NCBI GenBank assembly: GCA_020064725.1
Contig: JAGTWJ010000019.1
Span: 2,790,001-2,854,000, forward strand
Direction: 5' to 3'
From: Drechslerella dactyloides
Taxonomy: Eukaryota; Ascomycota; Orbiliomycetes; Orbiliales; Orbiliaceae
DNA length: 64,000 nucleotides
A program made the translations under genes and the position numbers. Below, piece by piece: positions 11,245 through 24,454 of the stretch (position 1 is its first letter; each line of letters opens with the position of its first letter). The notes beneath the pieces are model-generated. The model was not told where the DNA came from. It saw nothing but the letters and a program-made list of their open reading frames with translations, and did not search any database.

Positions 11245-13319
11245 CTACCGCCGGTTTGTTGTCCGAAGAACCGTAAATATGTTGATGTTGTCGATCTGGT
11301 CCGGGTCCAAATCAACATACCGCACCGCCCGTCTCTTCTTGAACGGCCGCGCCGTCCTCTTCGGGCTCAGGCCCGCCAGCTGCTGTGACAGCTGCGACAG
11401 CGGCGGGTACCCTTCCATGCTCATCGGGTCTTCGGTTAATGGCGAGCTGGGGCCCGCCCCGAGCCCTTCCGGCATCATCGTCGGCGTGCTCGTCATCCCA
11501 ACCGGACTTATCGCCCCGCCACGCTGGACCATGATCCCTGCCGCGTCCAGCTCAACAATCTCGTCCAGATCGCTAGCCTCCTCCGGATCCCCATCGCCCG
11601 CGCTACCCTCAACACGATAATACTTGTCGTTCACCACCACGTACTCCAAATCTTGCAACGGCCCAACCGCCGCCGCCATCAGACTGCCCAGAGTGCCCGC
11701 AATCTGCTCGTTGTTCGGAATGTCCTCGAGCAGGACGTGGATCGCCAGAAGCGAGGTCAAACTCTCGAGAGTGTTCACAAAATAGGACTGCGATCAAGGG
11801 TTTCCCCATTATTAAATGTTAGTCATAGTGCATCCAAAAAATAAAAAAAAAAAAAAGAGAAAGGGGGGGTTGTGGCTGCTTACCCAGTCTTCATCTTTAA
11901 CCGAAAGCGCGAGCTCTCTCAGCCCGTTGCACTTTCTCAACAACGTCCGAACAGCCTTCTTATCGAAGACCAAGTTTTCGGGCTCCAAATGGTATACAGC
12001 CAGACACTTGAGGCATTCGTGGTGCTTCAGCAGTCCACGCGTGAGCTGCTCCATCGTCATGTTGCCCGAGCTATGGACAAGGTAAAACTCCTGCAGACCC
12101 GAGAAGGATTCCAGGAAATCGGCCAGTTCCGGAATCGCATCGTCCGTGATGATGCATTGCAGCCGAGGCACCAGCTGTTCCGTGCTCGACGTCAGAGACC
12201 GCCAGAAAGCCGGGTGGGTCCCGCACTGCCAGAGCGACAGGCGGACCAGCTTGGAGAAATCGATCACCCGCGACAGGTGGTTGCTCTGCGGCGGGAACAT
12301 GACTCTGTAAAGCTTGAGCGATACGAACGCGTGCTTCTGAGGGTAGTGGAAGTCTTCGTAGCGGTAGCCTCCTTCCTGATCCGACATGGATTCGTAGGGC
12401 TCCTCCTGAAACCCGTCCGAGGCGCTGTAGCTCTCATCCGGAAGGTTGATGTTGCGCAGACTCGAGAGCGACTCGCTCAGCGCTCTCCGGGGCCCTCGAA
12501 ATAGGATCTTTGACATGTCCATGCCGTCCGTTCCCGGTATATTCGGCTTCAAAGCCACTTTGATTCCAACCATGTCCGGCGAATCCGAAACGATATCGCC
12601 CACCTGTCGTAGTTGCTCCAAGGTTTCGATCAGCATGATCGTTAGGATCTTGATGTTCTTGAAACCCGTGAAACAGGGCTCCATCCCCGCCGCCCTCAGA
12701 TTCGGGTGCAGCCGCTCCGCCAGCCGGAATCGCAGATTCTTCAACGTCGTGCGCGATTGGAGCATTGTGATGAGACCTTTGCTCAGCGGGACGTCTCTGA
12801 TATCCCAAGCAAAGCTTTCGATATTGTTCATGCGCATGACGGCAATCTTCACCAGCGAGTTGAGCATGAGCACGCCCGGAGACAGCTTCCCCTTCTTCGC
12901 GTATTCGGCGTCCGCGTTGGCGTACGTCTTGAACCACTCGCCGGCCACGGCAAAGTCGTGTATGTGAGATGCGTAGTTGTTGTCCGTCGAGGTCAGTGTA
13001 TCGAGGGCCGACGTAAGTCTCTCGTCAAGGTCTTCTCTCCGCCGCCGGACTGTGACCCTGAAATCTTTGTAGAGGTGGGGGATGACGAGCTCGAAGAGCA
13101 GGTGGTTGCATTGAGCCAGCCGGTAGAGCGCTCGTGTCCCCAGCTACACCAGACAATCGATCAGCAGCTGTCTTTAGAGGTGTAAAAGAACCAAAAAAAA
13201 AAAAAAAAAATGGGACAGGCAAAGCTTACACGATCAAAGATCATCTTGAGCACATCGAGCGGGAGCCCGAGGAAGTCAAAGACCTCCTGCGGCTTGGACG
13301 AGCCGGGGTCCGTCGACAT
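11245..13319 (-). CDS. F-box domain protein, no clear repeats
   Basis: Predicted SCF adaptor. Exons (minus): 13319-13230, 13143-11884, 11787-11245; all phase 0, 630 aa. The F-box (LGLPLDVLKMIFDR then LGTRALYRLAQCNHLLFELV) is near the N-terminus and spans intron 1, which confirms that splice. The middle has the scattered Leu pattern of fungal F-box proteins with degenerate LRR-like repeats (LVRLSLWQCG, LVPRLQCII, LKCLAVYHLEPENL). The tail is acidic and Pro/Ser-rich, with a basic patch (RPFKKRRAVRYV) that may be a nuclear signal. ATG 13319 is the only in-frame ATG; the open frame upstream is Ser/Pro low complexity, taken as leader. Substrate unknown. Confidence 0.8.
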
Positions 13320-15671
13320 CTTGTCGTCCAGCTCTGGCGAGGAAGAGGGATAGGCCAACTTTCCGCCCTTTGCCGACAGCCGGCGAATGCGATTTCGGCG
13401 TGTGGACAACACCCTCGATATCAGGCCCTTCGCTCGGAGCCGAAGCCTGGGGGAGTCCGATTGGTGGTGGTGTGTGGGGGAAGAGGAAGGCGGCGGTGGG
13501 CGATTGAGCTGAGTGACGGTGTCAGCAGAGTCCCAGGTGGAGATCGAGGCGACTGAGGAAGCCGACGAGGCGATGCCGTAAGATGTTGGCTGGAAGTAGT
13601 GGGCCGCTGGCCGGGCAAAGTGGATGATGCAGGACGAATAGTGGGGGTACCTGGGCCGCTCCCTGTCGTTGTTGGAGGAGGAAGAGGATGAAGATGACGG
13701 AGGGAAGGGAGGCGACGGCGGTGACGCTGGTGAAGAGGCCTGGGAAGACGTCGTGGAGGTGGAAGTGGAGGAGGGAGTGGGAGAAGAGGAGGAGCGGGAG
13801 GGCGAGGAGTGGCTCTGAAGGGTGGAAATTTTGAAGGCTGAGCTGCCGAAGAGCCGGCAAGCGGGAGGCCGTGGAAGCTGGCGATGGCGACGGCGACGAG
13901 AGGTTGAGGTTGAGGAGGAGGGAAAGACGGAGGAGGAGGAGAGGAGAGGAGAGGGGATGGCGATGGAGGTTGTGCGGAAGCAGCTGAGGAAAGACGACGT
14001 TGCTGTTGGCGATGTTGGCGATGCGGCGGGCCGGGCGTTGGCTGTTAAGTAGGCCAACCGCAGCCGAGTTGGCAGCCTCCGCCCAACTTCACCAGCGATG
14101 GAATAATCCCCGAAGCCGGGCCACGGCCACGGCCACGACGCAGCAGCTGAATTGAAGCCCGCCGACAGTCCGGGCAGCCGTCTCTCTTTGCTTCTTCCTC
14201 GTCGTCCTCGTCGTCGTCGATTGTCGTTGACGTCCTCGCCCTGCTTGTTTCCGACCAAGATCGAAGGCCTGTTCTGGAGGCGTGCGGACCCCTGTGCCCT
14301 GCCTGGCTGGCCTGTCCTGCCTGTATGTCCTGCCTGGCCTTTGCCTTGCTTGCCGGCGCTGCCAACCTGCTAACCTGCTGCTAGCTCGTCCCGCTGGCGG
14401 TGCTACTATTTATTAACCTTCTTTTCTCCGGCCGAATGCAAGCGGTGCAGGCGTGTGCGCATCTGCAAGCCAAGTCCCTTAGTGAGCCCGCTGGTGGAGA
14501 GGCTTTATTTTTATCTTGCGATCCCGCCCACTCGGCTGGCTGGCTGGCTGTCGGTGATGGAGTTAAGGGATATAACTTTGGATATGGATACGATACGATG
14601 CGACGGGGCCGCTCCAAAAGAAGCAGCAGAGGAAGCAAGACGTGCATATCCTCTAACCCGGCGCTGCACCCGATTACTTATTTATACGTGCTCGATACGC
14701 TACGGACGTGGGTCTCTCGAAGGGGGGTGAAGAGGCAAATACATAATACGCATCCGGCTCCCAAAGACGCACGCACGCCATGGCGCGCGCGCCTTGCAGC
14801 GGTCGAGACCTCAGGCCCGCCGTGATGCCATCATGGGGAAGACGCTTGATGCTACACAGCAGCCCTCACTCGCCAGTCCTGCAGTCACCGAGCCTGGTCA
14901 CGCTTCGGCCTCCAGAGCACCGCCCGAAATGTCGACGGGCCCCCGTTTGTCACGCGAGCCGAACCGGCGGGCCAGATCAGGGCCTCATGTGCCAAATATA
15001 CTTCTTTGCTTGCACCGGCCCCCAGCGCCTCCACATCGCAAGCACGCAGCCGCATGCATGCGGACCTTGCAGATGAGCAGAGCAGCCTGGCCAAACCTGT
15101 CGAACCAGTTCCTCGCAGGAAATCCGGGCTAGTCGCGGTTGAGGCCAGCTAACTTGGGCCTGTTTGCCGGCGTCCAGGATCCGCCGCCGTCGCCTCCACC
15201 TGACTGACGCAGTCGACTCAGCGCTCGGAGTTACGCAAATTCCACGCTTCAAAATTCTGGAAAGAACGGAAGACCCAGCACGAGTAATCCTTGGAAGCGA
15301 CGGAGCTCTGTCCGTCTGGCTGCCCGGCTGGCCAGGATCCGAGACCGCGTGCATGCACGCACGTCTCCCAGCTACTCCGAAAAGCAAGAGCCGACAGCTG
15401 CCAGGCAAGAAACATCCTTGAAAGCGGAGACAGTATCGATTGCGCTTCTCCAAAACATAAAAAAGTAAACTCGCACCCGGTTTCCTTCTGTTGATCCATT
15501 CCCTTCCTCGTCCTCACGGACCCGCTCTCGCTTCCCTCGGTGTTACGGTACAGTCAATTTACGCGGTAAAGTACGATCTGCTACTATCCTACATGCACAA
15601 CCCTTGTCTGTGATAATGTTGATAATGTTGATGTTGTTGTTGACGCTACTATGCTATGCCATGATGTTCTA
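13320..15671. other. Intergenic, upstream of F-box gene and 3' of VPH1
   Basis: The first 900 bases stay open in the F-box frame but lack any ATG and encode Ser/Pro/Arg low complexity, so I read them as 5' leader and promoter. The remainder has only short shadow ORFs. No RNA gene was recognised. Confidence 0.5.
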
Positions 15672-18574
15672 CTATTCCTCCTCCAAAAGCAGCTCAAAAC
15701 TGAACGGTTCGAACGGTTTCTGCACCCCAATCTTGTCAGCTTCCAAGTTCTAAATATATAGACCGACAGAAACAAGGAACGAATGTTGGCACTTACCCCC
15801 TCGCCCATGAAATACTTGCTCATACTCTCGACCCATGCCAGGCGCAAGCTGTGAAGCATCGCGCCGGTGCCTTCCATGATAACCAGCACAAAAATCGTCA
15901 GGTTGAACCACATGTAGAACGCAACCACCGTCACAATCACCCCCAGCACCCCACTCTTATTAAATCCATTCGCTAAAGTCATCGACCACATCACTTGACT
16001 CAGTTGTGCGTGAGCCAGCGAAAGAGCCCACAGGCGGAGATAACTAGCCGTGTGCGAGATGCAGTTCAGGCAAAATTCTGCACACCACAAGAAATAAAAA
16101 GTTAGAACGACTAGACCTGGCGGGGAAAACTTCTTCTCCGCGGAGGTAGATGTTTGCGACAGGGGAAAGAAGGAAAGTTAGGCGCCGTACCAATGGTGTG
16201 AATGACCTGATGGATCATAATTTCTCCAAAATCAAACTCTTCTTCCTCTTCACCGTCGACATCCTCCGTTACCAGTGCCACCGCATCACCCTCGGAGTCT
16301 GCGCTGAATCTTCCCTGCGTGTGGCCGTTCCCTTCGATGCTGTTCCGACCTTCGTCGTCCAAAGCGCTGACCCGCCCATGTTCACCGAGTCCACGGTATC
16401 CTAACGCCCGATGCTTCTTATTCTCCCACCGCAGATACAACGGCTTGGTCAAAAGCAGCCACGGCACGCAAACAGCCGCGATCAAAAGGAGAATCGACTG
16501 CACGTATTCCTGCCCTGCATACAATCGCTCTGACACCGTGCCCGGCTGCAAGAACATGTTGATCAACAGATTCAAAATGCTAGGCGGCTGGGTGCCCCGG
16601 GCGTTCCAATCTACACACCATTTGTAGATAACAGTGACGACTAGATACCCAAAGATGGACTGCATAAACAACATACTCGGCAGAAAATTCCCGAATATAT
16701 CAACGGGCTTCCGGAAAAACTTGGCGTTGATGTAGACGTTGCAAAGCGAGTACGTCATATGTGCCCAACCCAGAATGATACTCAGCTTCATCTTGAACGA
16801 ATTCATAAACAAGAGGTTGTTCTCCGCGCTGTGCCATTTCCAGTCAACTCCGAAGGGATACGTGTACCCGTCCACCCTTTCGGCAGTAACCTTCATGCCC
16901 CGCTTCCAATCATCGGGCACAGAGTATTCCCACATGGAGGGGAACAAAAACAGCGGTTTCGAGAAAAGATCGTTATAGATAAGGCCGGTGAAAAGCGAAA
17001 ACGTTCCCATCATCAGCATCATGTAGCGGCCATAGTACGCCATATCAAAGATTTCCTGGACCTTCCGCCCATCCAGGTACTTCTCATTCAGGATCATAAG
17101 CACTGCTGCCAGAAGCATGAAAAACCCGTGGCCGAGATCACCAAACATAACCGCGAACAAGAATGGGAAGGTGATAACGGTTTGCAATCCTGGATTCACC
17201 TCTTGATATTTGGCAATACCATAGGCATTGATGATGTTCTGGAAGGCGAGGGTGAACTTGTTCGTCTTGAAATGGGTTGGTGGGGTCTTGTTGGTTTGCA
17301 ACTCGTTAATGATCGAGGGCATCTGTAATCCAGCTCTTGTATTGACTTCCCGCAGTGTATGTTGAATCAGGGGAAGCCCGCTCTTCGGGCACCATCCTTC
17401 AGCAACCAGAACCTTACGAGCCTGATCGTAATTGAACTTATTCAGGGCCTCGTACACAGCCTTCTCTTTCTTCACAACGACCATCCAGCTGGCGAGCTGT
17501 GCAGCGATCATTCGCAATTCCGCCATGAGCGTGCTCTTGGTGTTCTGAAGAACCGAGTTCAAGTCCTCGATCCGCTGGTTGACCTCGAGAATCTGGTCTC
17601 GTCGGTTGTTTGTATCCTCGTCGACTTGATACAAATCGGCCCCCAAGCTCTCTGAAATCTTGCGGATCTTCGCAACGATCTCCTTGCCATGTGCAAAAAT
17701 GACAAAGACGTTTTTGAAGACTTCCTCTCCAGTTTGAGGATCAACAAGCTTATCGGGCAATTCGGACTGATTCATGTAGAGATTCCCCCGGAGTGTTCTC
17801 CACAGAATACGCTCAAAAGCGTTGATTCGATCGCGGGAGATGACACCAGCGATAAAGCCAATGTTCATCATGGAGAATGAATGTTGCTCCCCACCGTGGT
17901 GAACGTTCTGCTCCATGTCGTTTTCAAGGAGCGGGGCAGTGTCGTCATCGTCTTCGCCCGTCTGTCGGATCTCCTCTACTTGTCCGTACGCGTGCTCAAA
18001 GACAGATCCTGCCTCTCTTAAAACGGACCTCCATTCGATCAACTCTACCCAACGCTTCTGCAAGGTTTCGTAGCTCTCGTTCAACTCAGAAACTCGCTTC
18101 TCAAGTTGGTCGCATCGATCGGCAAGGTCGTCAATTTCGTGGGCGGATGGTGCAGTCGTGACAATCTGACCTCTGGGGATTGGGCGGACGTTTACGCCGG
18201 CTTTTTCCATCTGAGCGGCAAAATACCCTGCGATAACAGACGTGTAAGCATTCATGGCCGACAGCGAAAGTCAAGGGCCATTATAGATTTTAACGTACGG
18301 AGTTGCCGTTCAACGTTGTCCAATCGTCGGATTTCTTTGGTGAAGGTTCGCTGGAAGGCATTGACGTCGGAGTTGAGCTGTTCGATAGGGTAGACGTTAG
18401 TATTTTCTACGTCCGGAAAAGTATAACAGTAGGTGAGGAAGGACTAACGTCTCGAAACTGTATGTTCCCAAGTTCACCAAGAGCCGAGACCACTTCTCTC
18501 CCGATTTCCGTGGCCACGTACAACTGCACCAGCGACATGTCGCTGGAGCGAAACAAGGTGTCTGGTGCCCCCAT
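15672..18574 (-). CDS. VPH1: V-type H+-ATPase subunit a (Vo, Vph1/Stv1)
   Basis: Membrane subunit of the vacuolar proton pump; its C-terminal half forms the proton half-channels against the c-ring. Exons (minus): 18574-18449, 18377-18299, 18227-16191, 16077-15797, 15749-15672; 866 aa, close to the usual 840-890. The cytosolic N-terminal half starts MGAPDTLFRSSDMSLVQ and contains EIRRLDNVERQLRYF across introns 1-2. The membrane half carries HTASYLRLWALSLAHAQLS, which holds the essential arginine, and ends with MLHSLRLAWVESMSKYFMGEG. An acidic linker (GEEEEEFDFGEIMIHQVIHTIEF) precedes the last membrane helices. The final intron (15750-15796) is only 47 nt. Vph1 versus Stv1 type cannot be told; many filamentous fungi have one copy. 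Confidence 0.97.
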
Positions 18575-19576
18575 CGTGACTGAGTCGTGCCGGTCCGCAA
18601 GAGAAACCAACGGGATCACTTCTGCGTCCGTGATGTAGGTGTGTTATCCCGGAGGTTTCCGAGTGCCTCGGTGGGTATGTTATTCGGCGGTGTTAAGGAA
18701 GAGACGGCATCAAGCCCGCTCTACGGTCGAGGAAGGGGGTGAGTTTCGGCTGGCAGAAACTCCTGCGACACCCCCCTTGGAAGAATATGGAATATGGATA
18801 GGGTGGATCCGGTATTGGAGAGAGTCTTGATAACTGGTCTTCCGGAGATATCGGTGTCTGTGGTTGGTGAACTTTTGGGATGCGATGCGATGACGACGGC
18901 AGGCCGTTTTTGCGGGTGGCCGGGAAAGGGGCCGGGCTTGGCGCATTTTACATAATCATATTTGTCCAACACTCCGACGGCATGCGGTCAACGTGACCTG
19001 ATGATTTCACGGATCCGGAACGTGGAAGACACGGCTGTGATTAACACTGTCTTTGGCATATAACTACATGACGGAAAGCACAACAAAGAGCGAGCAAGAC
19101 AAAGTAACCGGCCTGCTCAGACCATCTACTAACAAGTTCCTCAAATCACAAGCACGTGAGAGCCCCATGCGCCCTGGCAAAGCTTCAAAGAATCGCATAC
19201 AAGTAGAACTGAGAAAGCAAAAGCTGGCCAAAGAAAAGACAGAAAGTGATGAAAAAGGAGGGGTGACAATATCAACAGAGAGAAAGTTTAACGGAAGAAA
19301 GAAACCAGCTATTCGCAAGATAGGAGGGGAAAAAAATACAAGCAACATCATGAGATAACGCTAACTGTCGAGATTCTTCACCGCACTATTACACCCAGGA
19401 GCGCGAAAAAAAGAAAAAAGAAAAATAGCAAAAGTGTACAATAATCGATGGCAGCAATGACAGACGATCAAAGTATCCCTATACTGGGGGATGCGGCCCA
19501 AAGAGCACGATGCAATCAAGGCACCATCACATCACACGAGCGCAAAGTGCTTAGGTCAGATCTCGCTCAAGGGTGC
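18575..19576. other. Intergenic, VPH1 promoter and CDC24 3' region
   Basis: Contains the VPH1 upstream region and the 3' flank of CDC24, the latter A-rich. A 101-codon ORF on + (19053) has the composition of A-rich non-coding sequence and is not called. Confidence 0.55.
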
Positions 19577-22500
19577 CTACGCTACAAAGAGCGTGACGGC
19601 ATTTACAGAGTCATCGCCACCGTGGAAGCGACTCTCTATTGCCATCTGCACGTCTTCATCAGAGTTGACGGTTATGTAATCGCCATCCTCGTCCTGATAC
19701 CGGACCCTCAGTGGGTTGTGGCTTGAGTACGTCGCTCCACCGCAGAGCCGCACTTTGCGCTCAATCCGATCCATGAGTTGTGTGTATCCAATGTTTTGGG
19801 GCACGATTATGACAAACATATCCGTGATGTAGCTGACCTTCACCTTCAGCGAAGGTACAGGCATCTGCCGCAGGGCAGCTGCAGGATCTCCACCGAGCTT
19901 CATTACGTCGCTTGGTGGTGTCCCGTTTCGCGGAATGTAGTCCTGGTGCATTGTGCTGATATGAGGCACCATACCACCACTAGCACGGGGATTTTCAGGC
20001 AGAGTGTTAAGATGCTGTACCTGAGAGTAAAGAGAAGGGCTCTGGTTCCCTAATCTCGAAGGCGCAGGATACTGCGACAATCCGCCAGGCATGTTTGGGA
20101 GGGGAGGAGCAGTCATGACATTCGCGCGCCCAAGGGGGGAAGCGGGCAGCGGGTGTATATTAGGACTGCTTGCAGACCGCATTCTGTTTTGTTGGGTAAC
20201 AGATTGAGGCTGCGCGATACCTGGGAGTGAAGGCCGCTGAATTCTTTGGCCCGAATTACCTTCTCGAGAAGTAGATCTCGCCATCATAGGAGCTCCGTTT
20301 TCCTGAATGCCTTGCTTTGGAAATGGATATTGTCCCGATGTCTGCCTCGAAGGTGTGGGCATCGGCGATTCTCCGGGAGAAAAGTAGGACATCCCATTTG
20401 TTGGTGTTGTTGTGGAAAGGGGAGTTGTATTTTGCGATTGCAAATACGCGGATGATGAGGTTACTGGGTATTTGGGCTTGGGGGGCGGGAATCCGGTTTG
20501 GGAACCGCCGGGTGCGTATTTTGCGCTTGCGTCGATGCGAGCGATCTGCGGCGCCTCGGCATCCGGCGGTTGTTGCTCCTCCTCCTCCTCTTCGTCGTCC
20601 TCCGATGTATCCGGGTCATCGGCTGGCTGCGGCACATTAGTGCCTACTGTCCAATAAAATTCAGTATTGGAAGTAGGGAATCGCACTGGCCGGTCTGATT
20701 TGACTTGTATGTCATCTCGTTTCCAAAGCGCGACCTGCCTATGCAGGAACCCATTCCATTGCTTAAGCAACTCCTCATTCCGCTGACGGATGATGAAGTT
20801 CTCGACTCCAGGATCGCCTTTCCAGAAGATTTGTAACGTATACGAGCCTATAATTCAGTCAGCATTTTAGACCACTTGTTTGCGGACGGGCAATCGGAGA
20901 CATACCATTCTTTGCGAGGCTGATTATATCGGTGACGTTTTGCATGAATATCCTACCCTTGAGCTGGAGCTTACCCTTCTTCCTATTCGCTGCCATACCC
21001 GGTTTGGGTTTCTTGTTGGCCCCAATTTCCTTGCAACAGAGCAGTATCCTCTCAAACAGATAGATGTGGTACTATAACGAAACGGAAGGCCGGACGATTG
21101 TTAGAGTCGCAAAAAAAAAAAAAGAATATCGCGAAGGGCAAAGAAGGGGACCATGCGTACTTCTCGTTCGATATCGCCCTTCGCATCTCCCTTGATCACG
21201 GTAAACTGTCCGAACAAGAGAAGATCACCAAAATGATCGATCTGGTGACCTTTCCAATCTTCAACCCTCTCCTTCAGCTCTACCACAACTTCCGCATTTT
21301 CTAATTTCCCAACTGCTTCGTTGACCTTGGTATTGATTCTGACGACGGTTCGGAGACCTTCTTCAAGATCATCCCGCCTAGGGTCATCCACTGTAGATGC
21401 TTTCAGGATGCTCTCCAACAATAGGGTGTATCTGCAAATTCGCTGGGGTGGTTTAATCAAAAACCCTCCAACACCCGCCTTGTTCAACGGATGATCCAAT
21501 TTGTTCAGCCGTGGGGCCTCTTGAATCGCGAGGTCTTGAGCATGCTTGAAGTTAGCACAAAAGTCCTCGTAAACCCCAAACGCAGATTCCTAAAATTAAA
21601 GTGTTAGACCAGGTTCGTAATATCTGGAGAGTCAAGATCGCATACGTAGTGTTGGAATAGAGAACCCCATTTCTGCTTCTCTGGCGGCATATCGTACATC
21701 ATCTCCAACCTAATAAGGAATCTCCTTTGGAAGTCAAGCAGATGATTGAGATTAAGGAAGAGGGAATGTATTGTATCGTTTGATACAATCTCCGCGGCTT
21801 GCAACGCATGCATGTAGTCTTGCAGCGCCTCGAGATCCTGCACGTATTTCCTCTCCGTATCTAAGAACTCAGCGACAGTTTTCCCGCGTTTGTCGAGCGA
21901 GGCCATGTCGGTTTTTTGTTCCGCGAGCCTTTCGTTTATAGCCACTATGCCTCTAATCTCAAGCTCGTCTAAAACAAGAGACACCACCCTTGCTACCTGT
22001 ACTCACGGAAAGGGTTAGAACATGTGGGCCCGACAAGGTTCTAGTTGACGAAATTACGCACCTTGACAAACCCATTCGTGTCTTCGCCATACAAATGACT
22101 GATGATGAAGGTATCGTCGCCGGATAGTTTGAGTTTTTCATTGACGTCTTTCAAAAATTGAAACACCAGCTTCTTCTTCTTGTTTAAAGAGTCTGGAACC
22201 TCGGTAGCTTCTTTGACCGGAGCTCCAGAGGCGAGCGTCTTCGACAGATGTGCTAAGGACGCGCCATTTCTAAAGGTTTGCCAAACCTGATACACTGGGT
22301 CTGCCGGGAGGTCAGGATCTTCGGGATCCGTCGAGAATTCATCCAGGTGCTTCCTGACCTCCGGAAGCAGCTCTAGGCGCTTCTTCAGGTTCATGCATAT
22401 CTGATATAACGATTGGGAAGCATCGGCCGCCTTATTGATTAATGAGTCGGTGGCTGTGGGGATTGAAGGGCCGAGCGTGACGGCAGGGGAGGCAACTATA

Positions 22501-22697
22501 GGCGAACTATTGTGATGTGAATGGCCGTTGACTAGGGTGGCCGTTGTTGATATTGACGAGATTGTTGATATCGAGGCATGAGGGTTTACGAGGGTTTGAG
22601 ATGATGCTGTGGATATCGTCGACGAGATACGCGGGCTCGCCGCGGGATGAGCAGCGTGAGTCTTCATGAGGAGGGCTTGATCGAGCTCGATAGTCAT
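19577..22697 (-). CDS. CDC24: Rho guanine nucleotide exchange factor Cdc24
   Basis: Activates Cdc42 (and, in filamentous fungi, Rac) to set up polarised growth. Exons (minus): 22697-22062, 21996-21646, 21589-21161, 21071-20906, 20847-19577; 950 aa. Domains in order: calponin-homology-like CDC24 N-terminal domain (about 70-205, LINKAADASQSLYQICMNLK), DH/RhoGEF domain (about 250-430, VAEFLDTERKYVQDLEALQ to KPPQRICRYTLLLESILK), PH domain (about 440-580, including YHIYLFERILLCCKE and YTLQIFWKGD), a long disordered Pro/Ser/Gln linker, and a C-terminal PB1 domain (about 865-950) with the acidic OPCA-like YQDEDGDYITVNSDEDV motif that binds Bem1. The Ser/Thr-rich N-terminus before the CH domain fits fungal orthologues. 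A further upstream exon cannot be excluded. Confidence 0.95.
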
Positions 22698-24254
22698 CAA
22701 CCGGGTTTTGGCAGGCTTCAGCCTCGAGGAGGCGAACTAGAATGTGGTTATAACTTGGTCAGCAGCGGAGAAGGCGACAATAACGTGCAAAGTGACCGCG
22801 AAGAGCAAAATGCTAAAATCGATACGTCCGAGTGCGCGCAAGAGAAACTAAAAAGGCAAAGCAAGGGGTGGAATGATGAGATAGAAAGCCGGAGACGGCC
22901 GTTCCAGAATGAAAGTCCCGAACTTGAGCTCAGTCCAGGGGGTTCCCACAGGCAAAGCTGCGATTTCTCCCGTTATGAAAGACCGTCTGACCCGCTACGA
23001 CAACGCGCATGAACGTAGTTGGACAGAGCGCCTGCTCGCCAGAGGCGAACTTGATGCGGGAAGACAGTCCACCTGGGGGGGGCGAACCCTGTCACCTATT
23101 CAAGCAGGAAGACTTGAGAATTGGCAGATTGAAGAGACGAGGGCGATGGGGGGGAAATGCGCTGGTGGCATAACAACACAAAGGTCGCCTGCGAGTTTAC
23201 CGAGGTGAGAAGGGTCGACGGCTTGTCAAATTAAAACAGCAATCTGATGCAATCGCAGCTTCTCTCCTGGGGGTTCTCGCACTCCCTGGCGGGAAGTTGG
23301 AGTTGCGAAAGCGTCGATGTGGTGGGGAGGGGACTGGGCCAGATAAGACGGCGACGGACAGAAACGCCGAGATGGGTTTAAATTGAGCCCGGGAGGCAAT
23401 ACCAGAGGTAATCGCTGCTGATTTGGCGATGCGATAGGCTGAACCCGCTTTCCAGGGTTTCTTCGATGTCAGGGGCGCGGCTTTCGGAAGCTTCGAAGTC
23501 AGGGCCGACACGATAAGATCGGGCTCGGCGGCCGAGTTGGGGCGTTGGGCGGGAAAGCGGTTCGCCGTGTGTGACTCGGGGCCGGAGGACCGCCCTGCGA
23601 CGTATATTTCGATCTCTCGGTTCCGTGACCGTCCCAGCTGTCCCCGTCGTCGGCGATGGCAGAAGGATGGTGGTGGAGCAGGAGCAAGAGTAGGAGGTGG
23701 TGGAGGTGGAGTTGGTGATGGCGGCGGTGGAGGGGAAGCAGTTGGTTGTTGGGAGGCGGTTCTGCGCTGACAATGAAAGGGAAATGGAAGCGGAAACAGC
23801 AAGCGCAAGGGGGCCACACCAGCACCCAGCAGCAGCACCCGGCAGCAGCAGCAACGGCGGCAGCCTTTTCTCTCTCTCGACCTCTCACTTCGAAACGAAC
23901 CGAAGAGCAGCTTGCGTGGGGACCCCTCCTCGATTGGCTTTCCTGTGATTTTATTTGGCCGCAGGTGCGTTTTGGCCTTGTGGGGGGGTCGATATTTAAA
24001 ATGAGTGGACGGACGGGTCCGGGGCCTGGCCCGAGTATAAACAAATCAAACCCGCGAGAGAAAAGGAGAAGAGGACTCGCCGTTCGGACAGGACAGGATG
24101 AAGCAAGAGAAAGAGGCGGACGGAGGGAGACGGCACCGAACAGCTGATTAATATAACGGACCGGCGAGGGAGCAAAGCGAAGAGGAGAAGGACGACGACG
24201 ACGGCGTGGAAAGCAGCACAGGCGGAGACCGTCGAGCCGGAGCTACGCCAGGCC

Positions 24255-24262
24255 TATATAAG
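24255..24262 (+). promoter_or_regulatory. Orphan TATA box
   Basis: TATATAAG in a GC-rich setting, followed within 50 bases by pyrimidine-rich sequence, as in a core promoter. No protein gene starts nearby on + for 3.8 kb. Candidate start of an unannotated transcript. Confidence 0.3.
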
Positions 24263-24424
24263 AGCATGCAGACGGCCGCTGCTCCGCTCCCGATCTTTGA
24301 TGCTTTGGCGATGGTGGTGACTAGCTACGATTACGGGCGAGGACTCTGGTGATATGACATTCCAGCAACCGCTTGGTACGTTACCCGAAGGCTGTTGCTA
24401 CTGCTGCTTCTGCTTCTGCTTCTG

Positions 24425-24454
24425 ATGCACATGCACATGCACATGCACATGCAC
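24425..24454. repeat. (ATGCAC)5 microsatellite
   Basis: Five perfect copies of ATGCAC directly after an imperfect CTGCTT/TTCTGC run. Likely polymorphic between strains. Confidence 0.9.

Noticed and set aside
13320..14258. Long open minus-strand frame upstream of the second F-box gene
   Set aside because: It is continuous with the F-box frame but has no ATG and encodes Ser/Pro/Arg low complexity; taken as leader and promoter.
19053..19358. 101-codon Lys/Glu-rich + ORF between VPH1 and CDC24
   Set aside because: Composition of A-rich 3' flank, with the opposite strand open over the same stretch; no known family.
23197..24044. Overlapping Ser/Pro-rich minus-strand ORFs
   Set aside because: Three frames are open at once from GC-biased simple sequence; no domain, no convincing starts or splice structure.
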